In this document: positions 24,203 to 33,414 of the stretch, piece after piece | Numbering within the stretch: the first letter of the stretch is position 1 | Layout: every line of letters starts with the position of its first letter | Origin: an uncultured Collinsella sp. | GTDB taxonomy: Bacteria > Actinomycetota > Coriobacteriia > Coriobacteriales > Coriobacteriaceae | Reading direction: 5' to 3' | Length of the DNA: 64,000 nt | Assembly: GCA_958369225.1 (NCBI GenBank) | Contig: CATXID010000005.1 | Location: 119,546-183,545, forward strand | Made by a program: the position numbers and the translations under genes | The notes under the pieces: generated by a model | Seen by the model: only the letters and a program-made list of their open reading frames with translations | Databases searched by the model: none | What the model was told of the DNA's origin: nothing

Positions 24203-25804
24203 GTGTCTGCAACCATCAAACCCTTCACCGACGAGTTCGAAGAGTATGGTCGCGATGAGTCTCGCACATCGGGCGAGGCCTCGAGCATCTCGTTTCCGAC
24301 AACGGAGGACGAGGTCCGCGCCATTTTGAAAAAGCTCCATGCCGAGCGTGTCCCGGTGACGGTTCAGGGCGCCCGGACCGGTCTTGCCGCCGGCGCCGTG
24401 CCTCATGGCGGTCACGTTCTCAATACTTCCCGCATGAATCGCTACCTAGGCATTCGCCGCGATGAGCAGGGCCGCTTTCTTTTGCGTGTGGCGCCCGGCG
24501 TCGTGCTGTCTGAGCTACGCAAGCAACTGGGCAAGAAAGTGCTGCCGACTGCCGGCTGGGACCAGACATCGCTTGAGGCCTACGAGGAGTTCCAGGAAGC
24601 CCCCGAGCAATTCTTTCCTACCGATCCCACCGAGGCATCTGCCTGTCTGGGCGGCATGGCGGCATGCAACGCTTCCGGCGCCCGTAGCTACGCTTACGGC
24701 CCCATGCGCCCTCACGTCACGGGCCTTCATGTCGTGCTGGCCGATGGCGACCTGCTCGAGCTTCACCGCGGCGAAGTTTTTGCACAGGGTCGTCGCCTTT
24801 CGCTCGTCACGGTGCAGGGCCGCACGCTCGAGCTCGACCTTCCCGACTACACCATGCCCAAGACCAAAAATGCTTCGGGCTATTTCGTCGCTGACGATAT
24901 GGATGCCATCGATCTGTTTATCGGTGCGTGTGGCACGCTCGGCGTCATCACCGAGCTCGAGATTGCCCTGCAGGCGGCGCCTGCGGTCGTTTGGGGCGTG
25001 AGCTGCTTCTTTGACAGCGAAGACAAGGCCGTGTCCTTCACCGATTCCGTGCGCCCCGTCCTGTCCCACGCGGCTGCCATCGAATATTTTGATGCGGGCG
25101 CCCTGAATATCCTGCGTCGTCAGCGTGAGCAGTCGACCGCGTTCGCCTCGCTGCCGGCGCTCGACAAAGACGCCAAGGTCTGTGTCTACGTGGAGCTCGA
25201 CTGCGACGACGAAGTCCAGGCGACTGAGGAACTGTATCACTTGGGGTGGGTGCTAGAGCTTGCGGGCGGCAGCGACGATGCGACATGGGTCGCGCGCACC
25301 GAGGTCGATCGCGAGTGTCAGCGATTCTTCCGCCATGCGGTGCCCGAGAGCGTCAACATGCTCATCGACGAGCGTCGCCGCACGGATCCCGCCATCACCA
25401 AACTGGGCTCGGACATGTCGGTGCCCAACGCACGCTTGGCCGATGTCATCGCCCTCTATCGCCGCACGTTGGCCGAAAGCGGGCTTGAGTCTGCCGCCTG
25501 GGGGCACATCGGTAACAACCATCTGCATGTGAACATTCTGCCGCGCGATGCGCAGGATTACCACCGCGGCGGAGAACTCTTTGCCCAGTGGGCTTCCGAG
25601 GTTACGGCCATGGGCGGTGCCGTCTCCGCCGAACACGGCGTCGGCAAGATCAAGGCGGGTTTCCTGGAGACGATGTACGGCCACGAGGCCATGGTCGAAT
25701 CGGCTCGACTCAAGCTGCAGCTCGACCCTGCTGGACAGCTCGGCCGCGGCAACCTGTTTTCGGAGAAGCTCTTGGATGAACTCGTCCAGAAAGGGGGCGC
25801 GTGA
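24203..25804 (+). CDS. FAD-linked D-lactate/glycolate dehydrogenase of an Ldh-Etf complex
   Basis: A 533-residue GlcD-type flavoenzyme oxidising a 2-hydroxyacid, probably lactate, to the 2-oxoacid. The N-terminal FAD-binding-4 domain carries VPVTVQGARTGLAAGAVPHG, TAGWDQTSLEAYEE and GMAACNASGARSYAYGPMRP. The C-terminal FAD-oxidase domain contains WGHIGNNHLHVNILPR and the SAEHGVGKIKAGFLE block. It starts at GTG with GGGGGAG upstream. The stop overlaps or abuts etfB, and etfA follows. The same trio in Acetobacterium woodii drives lactate oxidation by electron confurcation with ferredoxin; that mechanism is inferred here from gene order. Confidence 0.88.
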   Translation: MSATIKPFTDEFEEYGRDESRTSGEASSISFPTTEDEVRAILKKLHAERVPVTVQGARTGLAAGAVPHGGHVLNTSRMNRYLGIRRDEQGRFLLRVAPGVVLSELRKQLGKKVLPTAGWDQTSLEAYEEFQEAPEQFFPTDPTEASACLGGMAACNASGARSYAYGPMRPHVTGLHVVLADGDLLELHRGEVFAQGRRLSLVTVQGRTLELDLPDYTMPKTKNASGYFVADDMDAIDLFIGACGTLGVITELEIALQAAPAVVWGVSCFFDSEDKAVSFTDSVRPVLSHAAAIEYFDAGALNILRRQREQSTAFASLPALDKDAKVCVYVELDCDDEVQATEELYHLGWVLELAGGSDDATWVARTEVDRECQRFFRHAVPESVNMLIDERRRTDPAITKLGSDMSVPNARLADVIALYRRTLAESGLESAAWGHIGNNHLHVNILPRDAQDYHRGGELFAQWASEVTAMGGAVSAEHGVGKIKAGFLETMYGHEAMVESARLKLQLDPAGQLGRGNLFSEKLLDELVQKGGA

Positions 25805-25806
25805 AG

Positions 25807-26622
25807 ATGAGCGAATTCCATATGGTGGTGTGTGTCAAGGCAGTGCCGGGAAGCACCGAGGTCAAGATGGACCCCAAAACCAATACGATTGTGCGTGACG
25901 GCAAGCAGGCGGTCATCAACCCGTTCGATGCAAGCGCTCTGGAATGCGCGCTGTCGCTCAAGGACGACTTTATCGGCTTTGGCATGGATGTGCGCGTGAC
26001 GGTGGTGTCGATGGGCATCCCCGCGACCGAGTCGCTGCTGCGTGACTGCATCGCCCGTGGCGCCGATGACGCACTGCTGCTAACCGATCGCGCCTTTGCA
26101 GGTGCCGATACCCTGGCAACCACCTATGCCCTCAAGTGCGGCATCGAGGCGCTCGACGAGGACTTCGACCTGCTCATCTGCGGCAAGATGGCGGTGGACG
26201 GCGATACGGCCCAGATTGGTCCCGAGCTTGCCGGTGCCTTTGAGATTCCCTGCGTGACCGACGTGAGCTGCGTGCAGAGCGCAGGCTTTACGACCTGTGG
26301 TTCACTGGCGCTTGTTCACGGCTGCGATGCCGGCGAGGAGACGGTGTATCTGGAGATGCCGTGCGCGATGACGATTGCCAAGGAGATTGGCCAACTGCGT
26401 ATGCCGAGCATTGCCGGTATTCGTGCGGCCGAGGAGGCGGACGTGTGCGTGGTCAACGCTGCCGACGTGCATGCCGACCCCGCACGCTGCGGTCTTACCG
26501 GCTCGCCGACACAGGTCGTGCGATCGTTTGTGCCCGACCGCGACCAAACGTGCGAAGCCGTTGACGGAACGGCGTCCGAGCAGGCGGCAAAACTTGCCAA
26601 GATTATCGAGGGGATGGCATAG
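25807..26622 (+). CDS. etfB: Electron transfer flavoprotein beta subunit
   Basis: A 271-residue EtfB. The family signature is clear: MVVCVKAVPGSTEVKMDPKT, VINPFDASALECALSL and VSMGIPATESLLRDCIARGA, then CGKMAVDGDTAQIGPELAGA. EtfB binds FAD that, in bifurcating Etf proteins, splits electrons between high and low potential paths. I place the start at the ATG (25807), nine bases after AGGGGG; an in-frame GTG at 25801 overlapping the upstream stop is an alternative. The etfA start follows at the next base after the stop. Confidence 0.9.
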   Translation: MSEFHMVVCVKAVPGSTEVKMDPKTNTIVRDGKQAVINPFDASALECALSLKDDFIGFGMDVRVTVVSMGIPATESLLRDCIARGADDALLLTDRAFAGADTLATTYALKCGIEALDEDFDLLICGKMAVDGDTAQIGPELAGAFEIPCVTDVSCVQSAGFTTCGSLALVHGCDAGEETVYLEMPCAMTIAKEIGQLRMPSIAGIRAAEEADVCVVNAADVHADPARCGLTGSPTQVVRSFVPDRDQTCEAVDGTASEQAAKLAKIIEGMA

Positions 26623-27829
26623 ATGAGCGGACTGATTATCGATAGCGAAGCCTGTATCGGCTGCGGTCGCTGCGTTCGCGCCTGTGCCTCGGGTGGCATC
26701 GTAGTGGAGGGCGAGCGGCCCAACCGTTGTGCCCGCGTAACCGACGGCTGCATCCTATGCGGCGGGTGCGTCGATGCCTGCCCCGTTAATGCTATCTCGA
26801 TCGAGCGTGACGAGGCCGCCGGCGCGGCAGACCTTGACGCATATCGAGACATTTGGGTCTTCGTGCAGACTGACGAGCACGACGCCGTGACTCCCGTTGC
26901 CTATGAACTCATGGGCAAGGGCCGCGAGCTTGCCGATGCTCGTGGCTGCCGTCTGGTCGCACTGGTCGGTATGGGCCCCCGAGGGCTCTCTCGGTGACCT
27001 GGAGCATTTGGTTTGCGCCGGTGCAGACGAGGTCCTGGTCTGTCGCGACGAGCGTCTTCGCCAGAACGATGTGGAGGTCTACGCCCGGCTGATCTGCGAT
27101 TTGGTGGCAGAGCGCAAGCCCGAGGCCATTCTGTACGGTGCGACCGCCTTTGGCCGCGAACTGGCACCCGGCGTTGCCGTGCGTTTGCAGACGGGCCTTA
27201 CGGCTGACTGTACCGTACTTTCGATGGATGCGGAGACGGGGCTGCTGCAACAGACGCGTCCGGCGTTTGGCGGCAACTTGATGGCCACCATTATCTGCCC
27301 CAATCATCGTCCCCAGATGGCAACGGTGCGTCCCGGCATCTTTAAGGCGCCCGAGTTTGACTATAGCCGTTCCGGTGCGATTTCCCAGGTATCGCTTGCG
27401 GAAGACGCCAAGGCTCGTGTCGAGATTTCGATTCCCGCCGAGGAATGGGGCCAGCAGGCTTCGATTGCCGATGCAGAGCGTCTAGTTGTTGTGGGTCGCG
27501 GCATTGGTTCCAAGAAAAACCTGCCGCTGATGCGAAGGCTCGCCGAGGCCCTGGGAGCCGAGCTTGGCTGCACGCGACCTGTCGTGGAAGCCGGCTGGTT
27601 GGAGTATCGCCATCAGATTGGCCAGACGGGCGTATCGGTTTCGCCCAAGCTTCTCGTGAGTATCGGTGTTTCGGGCGCCATTCAGCATCTTGCCGGCATC
27701 GGTGGGGCGGAGTGCATTATCGCCATCAACGAGGACCCGGATGCTCCCATCTTTGGCGCTGCGCAGTACAAGGTTGTCGGTGATGCCGTCGAGGTCGTCG
27801 AGGAGCTGCTGGCCCAGCTTGAGCGCTAG
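26623..27829 (+). pseudogene. etfA: Ferredoxin-fused electron transfer flavoprotein alpha subunit, frameshifted
   Basis: The N-terminal part (26623-26997 frame) carries two [4Fe-4S] motifs, CIGCGRCVRAC and CILCGGCVDACP, and the start of the Etf alpha domain (WVFVQTDEHD, VAYELMGKGRELAD). It stops soon after GMGPRGLSR. The rest of EtfA is in another frame from about 26981 (GSLGDLEHLVCAGADEVLV through the FAD-binding PLMRRLAEALGAELGCTRP, then GQTGVSVSPKLLVSIGVSGA). Reading one C fewer in the C5 run at 26976-26980 restores GPEGSLGDLEHL. So a single-base insertion breaks an otherwise full-length gene, or it is a sequencing error. Without EtfA the Ldh-Etf complex would not form. The end overlaps the convergent HD gene by four bases. 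Confidence 0.88.
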
Positions 27830-28638
27830 GCGCGCGCCAGCCAGTCGCGCATCTCGTCCTTTAGGCGGCTCCAGGTTGCCTGCGTGGCGGGGTCGGTAAA
27901 GGGCCGCGTAATGCCAAAGGGCGCGTCGAGCAGGCGGTGGATATCGCCCTGTTCGCGCGCCAGCGCGCGGCTTGCTGGATAGACGAGCTCAAACATAAAG
28001 CAGATGAGTCCCACCAGGTAGTCTGCGGGCTCGTTGCGTTCATCGCGTGCGACGCAGCGGTGCTCGTCAAAGGCGGCAAGTGCCGGCGACGAGAAACGGC
28101 TGCCGAGAAACGTCTTCTCGTCCACCTTGAGGATGGTGTCGACGGTGCTGTCGGCGATGGTGCGCATAATGTCGATCTTGTCACCATCGCGCACGATATC
28201 GCAGAAGCTTCGCGTGCGCACGTCGAGCTGCGCGGGTAGACGGAAATCGCTGTGATAGGCAATGCTCGCTCGGATGAGCTCATCTTCTGCCGGGTCATCG
28301 ATAAAGTCGCGGATGCTCGTTACGGCGGGTGCATCGGCGGGATTCTCGCCAAAGAGGACCCCGACGCCCAACGCTGCATGGCTCATACTCTCGGCGTCCT
28401 TAAAGGTGTCCCAGCGTCGCAGCTGCTCAAAGCGGCCCATATCGTGTAACAGACCACAAAGCCACGCCAGGTCAATGTCCTGCAGTGACCAGCCCTGCTC
28501 ACGCGCCACGGTATCGCACGCTTCCGCCACGTGGTACGTATGCTCGATTTTGAGCGCGATGCGCGGATTGGCGGCATCGTAGGCATCGGTGTAGGTCTTG
28601 AAGGCCGCGGCAGCCCGCGTTCGATCGATAGCTGTCAT
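27826..28638 (-). CDS. HD-domain phosphohydrolase
   Basis: A 270-residue metal-dependent hydrolase of the HD superfamily. Visible metal ligands are a histidine in IEHTYHVAEACDTVA, the HD pair in CGLLHDMGRFEQLRRW and later residues including ASIAYHSDF. The nucleotide or other phosphoester substrate cannot be told. The stop overlaps the end of etfA by three to four bases in convergent orientation. A one-gene transcript is likely. Confidence 0.82.
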   Translation of the reverse strand: MTAIDRTRAAAAFKTYTDAYDAANPRIALKIEHTYHVAEACDTVAREQGWSLQDIDLAWLCGLLHDMGRFEQLRRWDTFKDAESMSHAALGVGVLFGENPADAPAVTSIRDFIDDPAEDELIRASIAYHSDFRLPAQLDVRTRSFCDIVRDGDKIDIMRTIADSTVDTILKVDEKTFLGSRFSSPALAAFDEHRCVARDERNEPADYLVGLICFMFELVYPASRALAREQGDIHRLLDAPFGITRPFTDPATQATWSRLKDEMRDWLARA

Positions 28639-28776
28639 AATGACTTCCTAAAAAAGTTGTGTCTTTCTGTGTCTTTCGATCCGGTGGCAATTGTAGGTGA
28701 ACTCGGTTGCTGCCGGGCGATGATTCTGCCGTGTCGTTGAATGCTACTCGGAAAGATTGTCGGGACGAGGAACGCT

Positions 28777-29469
28777 ATGGTGCTCAAAATCGTTAAAACC
28801 GTCTGGCCGGTGATGCTTACCTATGTTGCGATAGGCGCGCCGTGCGGAATGATTATGGCGCAGTCGGGAATGGAACCCTGGATGGTTCTTGCTTTGAGCA
28901 GCACGTTCGTGACGGGCAGCGGACAGTTTATGGTCTGCAATCTGTGGCTGGCAGGTGTGCCTGCGGCGTCGATTATCGCAAGCGTCGCCGCAATCTCCTC
29001 GCGCTTTGCGCTTTATTCGGCGTCGATCGCACCGCATCTGACGGGTGCCTCGAAGCGTCAGACGCTGGCCGTTGCCGCGACGCTCACCGAGGAAGTATAT
29101 GGCATCTCGCTTGCCAGGCTGGTTGAAGGGGAGGATTGGGGGCCGCGCGAGTCCTTTGTGCTCAACGCGATTCTCATCGCAACATGGGGCGTTTCGTGTA
29201 CGACGGGCGCCATCGTCGGCGCCGTTGTCGATGTTCCCACCGCTATTGCGGGTTTTGTCTGCACATCGCTCTTTATCTGTCTACTCTTTTCGCAGCGACT
29301 GTCGCGCGGCAATGTCGTAGCTGCCGGTTTGGCTGCGGTGTCCGTCGCCATATGCAAGTTCTTGGGGTGGACGAATATCGCCGTGCCGGCAAGCGTGCTC
29401 GTCGGCGTTGCCGCGGCGCTCGCGTGCGATGCCCTCGTCGAGGGAAGGGGCGCTCGCGATGCCCGTTAA
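28777..29469 (+). CDS. azlC: AzlC family branched-chain amino acid exporter subunit
   Basis: A 230-residue membrane protein. It has the AzlC signature GAPCGMIMAQSGMEPWMVLA, GSGQFMVCNLW and SSRFALYSASIAPHL, with later hydrophobic helices typical of the family. AzlC with AzlD forms an exporter for branched-chain amino acids or related compounds. The start is placed at ATG 28777 with GAGGAACGC upstream; 28741 would add 12 residues. It overlaps azlD by 11 bases. Confidence 0.85.
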   Translation: MVLKIVKTVWPVMLTYVAIGAPCGMIMAQSGMEPWMVLALSSTFVTGSGQFMVCNLWLAGVPAASIIASVAAISSRFALYSASIAPHLTGASKRQTLAVAATLTEEVYGISLARLVEGEDWGPRESFVLNAILIATWGVSCTTGAIVGAVVDVPTAIAGFVCTSLFICLLFSQRLSRGNVVAAGLAAVSVAICKFLGWTNIAVPASVLVGVAAALACDALVEGRGARDAR

Positions 29470-29782
29470 TGAGTTTTTGGTCCTATGGCTATCGTCATGG
29501 GCGGCCATCGCGTTTTTCCGCATTGCCCCGGCGTTTGCCTTGCGCGGGAGAACACTGTCGCCCCGCGTTACCGAGGCCTTGGGTTATATTCCGCCTGCCG
29601 CCTTTGCGGCGCTGGTCGCCAACGATTTGATAAGCCCCGGCGTTTTCGACGCCGGCTTGTGGCAGGGCTTGATTCCCTGGATTGCGGCCGCCGGCGTCGT
29701 GGCGGTGGCAATCAAGACAAAGTCGATGTTGTGGTGCTGCGTCTCGGGCATCGTGTTCTATATCGTTTTGAGCTTCATATAA
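29459..29782 (+). CDS. azlD: AzlD family transporter subunit
   Basis: A 107-residue protein with four hydrophobic segments (LVLWLSSWAAIAFFRIAPAF, IPPAAFAALVAND, LIPWIAAAGVVAVAIKTKSM, LWCCVSGIVFYIVLSFI). The Arg-rich turn, the PPA motif and the size match AzlD. Its ATG lies inside the end of azlC, so expression is coupled. The partner of AzlC in an amino acid exporter. Confidence 0.85.
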   Translation: MPVNEFLVLWLSSWAAIAFFRIAPAFALRGRTLSPRVTEALGYIPPAAFAALVANDLISPGVFDAGLWQGLIPWIAAAGVVAVAIKTKSMLWCCVSGIVFYIVLSFI

Positions 29783-29924
29783 GAGCGGGGCACGTTTAGC
29801 GTCCCGGCCCAACGAATCGAATTTCTCACCGAGCCGGTCGGCTTCTTCTGGTACCATGGTCAAACTTTACTGTAGCAAAGCATGACGTGGGCTTTTGTTC
29901 CGCGTCAGCGGAAATGGGGGTTTC

Positions 29925-30947
29925 ATGGCACAGGAAGCGACCGCCAACGAGCAAAAGAAATTCAAAGTACCGCGCATTCCGGGTGACATCATGATCTACC
30001 CGATGATCGTCGGCCTTTTGCTCAACACTTTCTGTCCGCAGGTCTTTGAGATCGGCGGCTTCTTTACCGCCGCCTGCCGTGGCGGCTCCAATACCATCGT
30101 CGCTGCGATCCTGCTCTTCGTGGGCGCCGGCATCAGCTTTAAGTCCACGCCGGGCGCTATCAAGACCGGCATCGTCGTTCTGATCCCTAAGCTTGTGGTG
30201 GCAGCCGCGTTGGGGCTGGGCGTCGCGTGCTTCTTTAACGACAACTTCCTGGGCCTGAGCTCCGTGTCTATCATCGGCGGCATCACGTTTTGCAACATGG
30301 CGCTCTATACGGGCATCATGGGCGAGTTCGGCGATGAGTCCGAGCAGGGCGCTGTCGGTATCCTGTTCTTTACGGCCGGCCCCGCCGTCACGATGATCAT
30401 CCTCGGTGTCTCGGGTCTCGCCAACATCCCCGTCGGCACCATCATCGGATCCATCCTGCCGCTTGTTATCGGCATGGTCCTGGGCAACTTGTTCCCGTTT
30501 ATCAAGAACCTGCTGGTCCCCGGTGCCAATCCCGCGATCGCTGTCATCGGTTTTCAGCTCGGTGCGTCCATGAGCCTTTCGAGCTTTATCACCGGCGGTA
30601 TTTCGGGCATCCTGCTGGGCCTCATCACGCTCTTTATCGTCGGTCCCATCACCTTTGCGTTCGAGCGCTTGTGTGGCGGCAACGGTAAGGCGGCCGTTGC
30701 CTGCTCCACTATCGCCGGCACGGCTATGACCACGCCGGTCGCCCTCGCCGAGGTCGCTCCGCGCTATGCCGAGCTTGCGCCCACCGCGTATGCGCAGATC
30801 GCCACCGCCGTCATTATCACGGCAATCATGGCCCCGATTCTGACCGGCTGGGTCGATAAGAAGTTCTGCCACGGCAAAGAGGATCTGTCGCCTGCCGGTG
30901 TCGAGGCCATTGAGGAGGCCGTCGCGACCGACATCGATGGCGAGTAA
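29925..30947 (+). CDS. 2-keto-3-deoxygluconate permease family transporter
   Basis: A 340-residue inner-membrane carrier of the KdgT family. Family blocks are IPGDIMIYPMIVGLLLNTF, GGFFTAACRGGSNTIVAAIL and LLFVGAGISFKSTPGAIKTG, with GGITFCNMALYTGIMGEFGD and TTPVALAEVAPRYAELAPTA further on. These proteins import 2-keto-3-deoxygluconate from pectin breakdown, but no KDG kinase or aldolase lies nearby, so the substrate is inferred. The start ATG is preceded by GGGGG. A strong terminator follows. Confidence 0.85.
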   Translation: MAQEATANEQKKFKVPRIPGDIMIYPMIVGLLLNTFCPQVFEIGGFFTAACRGGSNTIVAAILLFVGAGISFKSTPGAIKTGIVVLIPKLVVAAALGLGVACFFNDNFLGLSSVSIIGGITFCNMALYTGIMGEFGDESEQGAVGILFFTAGPAVTMIILGVSGLANIPVGTIIGSILPLVIGMVLGNLFPFIKNLLVPGANPAIAVIGFQLGASMSLSSFITGGISGILLGLITLFIVGPITFAFERLCGGNGKAAVACSTIAGTAMTTPVALAEVAPRYAELAPTAYAQIATAVIITAIMAPILTGWVDKKFCHGKEDLSPAGVEAIEEAVATDIDGE

Positions 30948-30992
30948 TCGTCGACGCGAGTCAATCAAGCCGGCGTGCAATTCGCGCCGTTT

Positions 30993-31036
30993 GAGCGCCC
31001 GAACGAAAGCTGTCTTGCAGTGACGTTCGGGCGCTC
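30993..31036 (+). terminator. Hairpin terminator after the KdgT-type gene
   Basis: GAGCGCCCGAACG (30993-31005) and CGTTCGGGCGCTC (31024-31036) are perfect 13-bp arms around an 18-base loop, followed by TGCTATTATT. Confidence 0.75.
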
Positions 31037-31134
31037 TGCTATTATTCCCCTTACCCCTGCGGAGTAGGGGTGTTTATTGCCCAGACACGAATCGGGCGAT
31101 TCTGACCACTTGGATATTGAAGGGATGGCGTCTG

Positions 31135-32277
31135 GTGGTTAAGGCACTCAAGATCGAGATATTCCTGCTATGCATGATTGTTCTTATCGGGCTTGCCGCA
31201 CGAAGCCGCCGCTCCTTGTTCTCGAGCACCCAGCAGCTCTTGTTTAGCATGCTCGGCTACACATCTGCTGCCTACATTTTCTTCGATATGATCTGGACGC
31301 TCTCAGACGGCGTGAGCACTCCTGTAGGCATCACGGCCAACTGGATTTCCAACGCGGTCTCGTTTTCGCTGTTCGCCATCGCGTGCCTCATTTGGTTTTT
31401 CTATTCCGAGACAGTGCAGGGCTCTCGCCTTTTGACCGCGCGCTATAGGGTTGCGATCGTGACGTTGCCAACCGTATTGGTGGTCGTGCTGGCATTTACC
31501 AGCTACTGGACGCACGCTATGTTCTATATCGATGCGCAGGGCGTATATCGTCGCGGAGCGCTTTATATGATTCAACCTATCGTTAGCTACTGCTACATCA
31601 TATATACGTCCTTGCATGCCTTTATTCAGGCTCGAAAAGTCGAAAGCCTGCAAACGAAGGCCATTTATCGCACCCTCGCCTTTTTTGTGGTTCCCGCTCT
31701 GGTGGGCGGTACCTTCCAGGTTTTGTTTTCGGTACCGGGCCTTTGTGTCGGTATAACGCTGAGCATCCTGCTGCTCTACATCATCTACCAGGAGCAGCTG
31801 ATCTCGACCGACCCGTTGACTGGCCTCAACAATCGCAACCGTTTTGAGACCTATATGCTGTCGCTCTTTTCAAATGTGGATCAGGCCGAAGATGTATATC
31901 TGCTTATGATGGACGCTGACGGCTTTAAGCAGATTAACGATCGCTATGGACATGTGGAGGGTGACCATGCTCTTCAGGTCATCTCCGCTACGCTCAAGGA
32001 AGTCTGCTCGGCGTCTGGTGGCTTTATCGCGCGTTATGGCGGCGATGAGTTCGTGGTGCTCCAGAAGGCAGCAGCGGAACAGGACATCATAGACCTGTGT
32101 TCGGCGATTAACGACGAGCTCGCTCGTGCCGAGGTGTCGTATCTGTTGCGGATGTCCATCGGCTATGCACGGGTCGGTGATGGTGTCGGTACCTGGCAAG
32201 ACTTACTTCGCACTGCCGATGCGGAGCTCTACCGCGTCAAGGCCGAGAAAAAGAAAGCCGGCGTCCAGATACGCTAG
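31135..32277 (+). CDS. Membrane diguanylate cyclase (GGDEF)
   Basis: About 380 residues with two parts. The N-terminal 210 residues contain about six or seven transmembrane helices (IFLLCMIVLIGLA, LLFSMLGYTSAAYIFF, VSFSLFAIACLIWFF). The C-terminal GGDEF domain has DPLTGLNNRNRFE, LLMMDADGFKQINDRYGHVE, an intact active site YGGDEF and a final SIGYARVG. It should make cyclic di-GMP from two GTP in response to a membrane signal. GTG at 31135 is preferred (AAGGGATG nine bases upstream); a TTG at 31117 would add six residues. Confidence 0.88.
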   Translation: MVKALKIEIFLLCMIVLIGLAARSRRSLFSSTQQLLFSMLGYTSAAYIFFDMIWTLSDGVSTPVGITANWISNAVSFSLFAIACLIWFFYSETVQGSRLLTARYRVAIVTLPTVLVVVLAFTSYWTHAMFYIDAQGVYRRGALYMIQPIVSYCYIIYTSLHAFIQARKVESLQTKAIYRTLAFFVVPALVGGTFQVLFSVPGLCVGITLSILLLYIIYQEQLISTDPLTGLNNRNRFETYMLSLFSNVDQAEDVYLLMMDADGFKQINDRYGHVEGDHALQVISATLKEVCSASGGFIARYGGDEFVVLQKAAAEQDIIDLCSAINDELARAEVSYLLRMSIGYARVGDGVGTWQDLLRTADAELYRVKAEKKKAGVQIR

Positions 32278-32385
32278 AAAAAGGGGGTGCACGCTTGCGT
32301 GCGTGGCAGACCTCAGCTCACCGATGCACTCCATTAAACTATAGTGTGTAAACTCCCCCTGTTAAATAAGGGCAGTTCGCTAGGC

Positions 32386-33315
32386 CTATTTGGGCTTGTT
32401 GACGATGATGATGCCGCCGCAGACCAACAGCAGGGCAACGATGACGGTAACGGGGCTCGTGCCAGCACCCTCGCCGAGCAGCAGCGCGCTCAGCAGCACA
32501 CCAAAGACGGGGTTCATAAACCCAAAGACCGAGACGCGGCTGACGGGGTTGACGGTAAGCAGGCGCGACCACAGCGAGTAGGCGACCGCGGAGATAAGCG
32601 CCATGTAGATGATGAGCGCGATGGCGGGGGCAATCGCCGTGGGGGAGAGTGCGCCACCCATCAAAAAGCCGATGGCGGTGAGGACCAGACCGCCGACCAA
32701 GAACTGCCACCCGGCAAGCAAGACTCCGTCGTGCTCGCGCGAGAAGATGCCGATTAGGCAGGTCGAAAGGGCACCCGCGACGGTGGAGGCCAGGATGAAG
32801 CCCTCGCCGTCGAGCGCAAAGCCAAAGGTGCCGTCCGCGCCCGAAAGGTTGACGAGCGCGACGCCGGCAAAGCCCAGCGCACAGCCAAGCACCTTGGCCG
32901 TATTGAGCTTCTCGGTGCGAAACGCCAGGGCGGCAAAGAGGATGGCGAGGAAGTTGGCGCTGGCCTCGATAATGGAACTCGACATGGCGCTGGCGCGCGA
33001 GAGTCCCAGGTAGAAAAAGAAGTACTGCCCGATGGTCTGGAAGAGCGACAAGGTGCAGATGGGCTTGATATCACGCGCTTGCGGAACGAGCGGACGGCGC
33101 TGGGCCACGCTCATGCCAACAATGACCAGCATGCCGGCAAGGGTGAAGCGCAGACCCGCGAAGAGCAGCTGCGAGGCGCTGTCGTGCGCGGGAATGCCAA
33201 AGAGGCCGTAGCCGATCTTGATGCAGGGAAAAGCCGACCCCCAGAGCGCGCAGCAGACGAGGCAGCCCAGGATGAGTCCGGGCAGGGTGGCGAGATACGG
33301 CTTGCGGCTTTCCAT
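32386..33315 (-). CDS. EamA/DMT-superfamily transporter
   Basis: A 309-residue membrane protein with ten predicted helices in two EamA repeats (CCALWGSAFPCIKIGYGLFG begins the first; LMGGALSPTAIAPAIALIIY lies in the second). It includes the conserved AMSSSIIEASANFLAILF and FGFMNPVFGVLLSALLLGEG blocks. It is probably a drug/metabolite exporter; the substrate is unknown. The start ATG 33315 follows AGGAAGGAC. It lies downstream of purL on the same strand but behind a strong terminator. Confidence 0.88.
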   Translation of the reverse strand: MESRKPYLATLPGLILGCLVCCALWGSAFPCIKIGYGLFGIPAHDSASQLLFAGLRFTLAGMLVIVGMSVAQRRPLVPQARDIKPICTLSLFQTIGQYFFFYLGLSRASAMSSSIIEASANFLAILFAALAFRTEKLNTAKVLGCALGFAGVALVNLSGADGTFGFALDGEGFILASTVAGALSTCLIGIFSREHDGVLLAGWQFLVGGLVLTAIGFLMGGALSPTAIAPAIALIIYMALISAVAYSLWSRLLTVNPVSRVSVFGFMNPVFGVLLSALLLGEGAGTSPVTVIVALLLVCGGIIIVNKPK

Positions 33316-33340
33316 GATGTCCTTCCTGTATGTGCGAAGC

Positions 33341-33378
33341 AAAAAAGAACCCGCCACCGGGCGTGCCGGTGGCGGGTG
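33341..33378 (-). terminator. Rho-independent terminator of purL
   Basis: On the minus strand, perfect arms ACCCGCCACCGG and CCGGTGGCGGGT are followed by TCTTTTTTG. It separates purL from the EamA transporter gene. Confidence 0.9.
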
Positions 33379-33414
33379 TTGTGACCCGAGGGGATTGTAC
33401 CCGATGGGAAAGGT

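Noticed and set aside
26971..26997. Programmed ribosomal frameshift in etfA
   Set aside because: The C5 run lacks a recognisable slippery heptamer with downstream pseudoknot, and EtfA families are not known to use frameshifting, so mutation or sequencing error is likelier.
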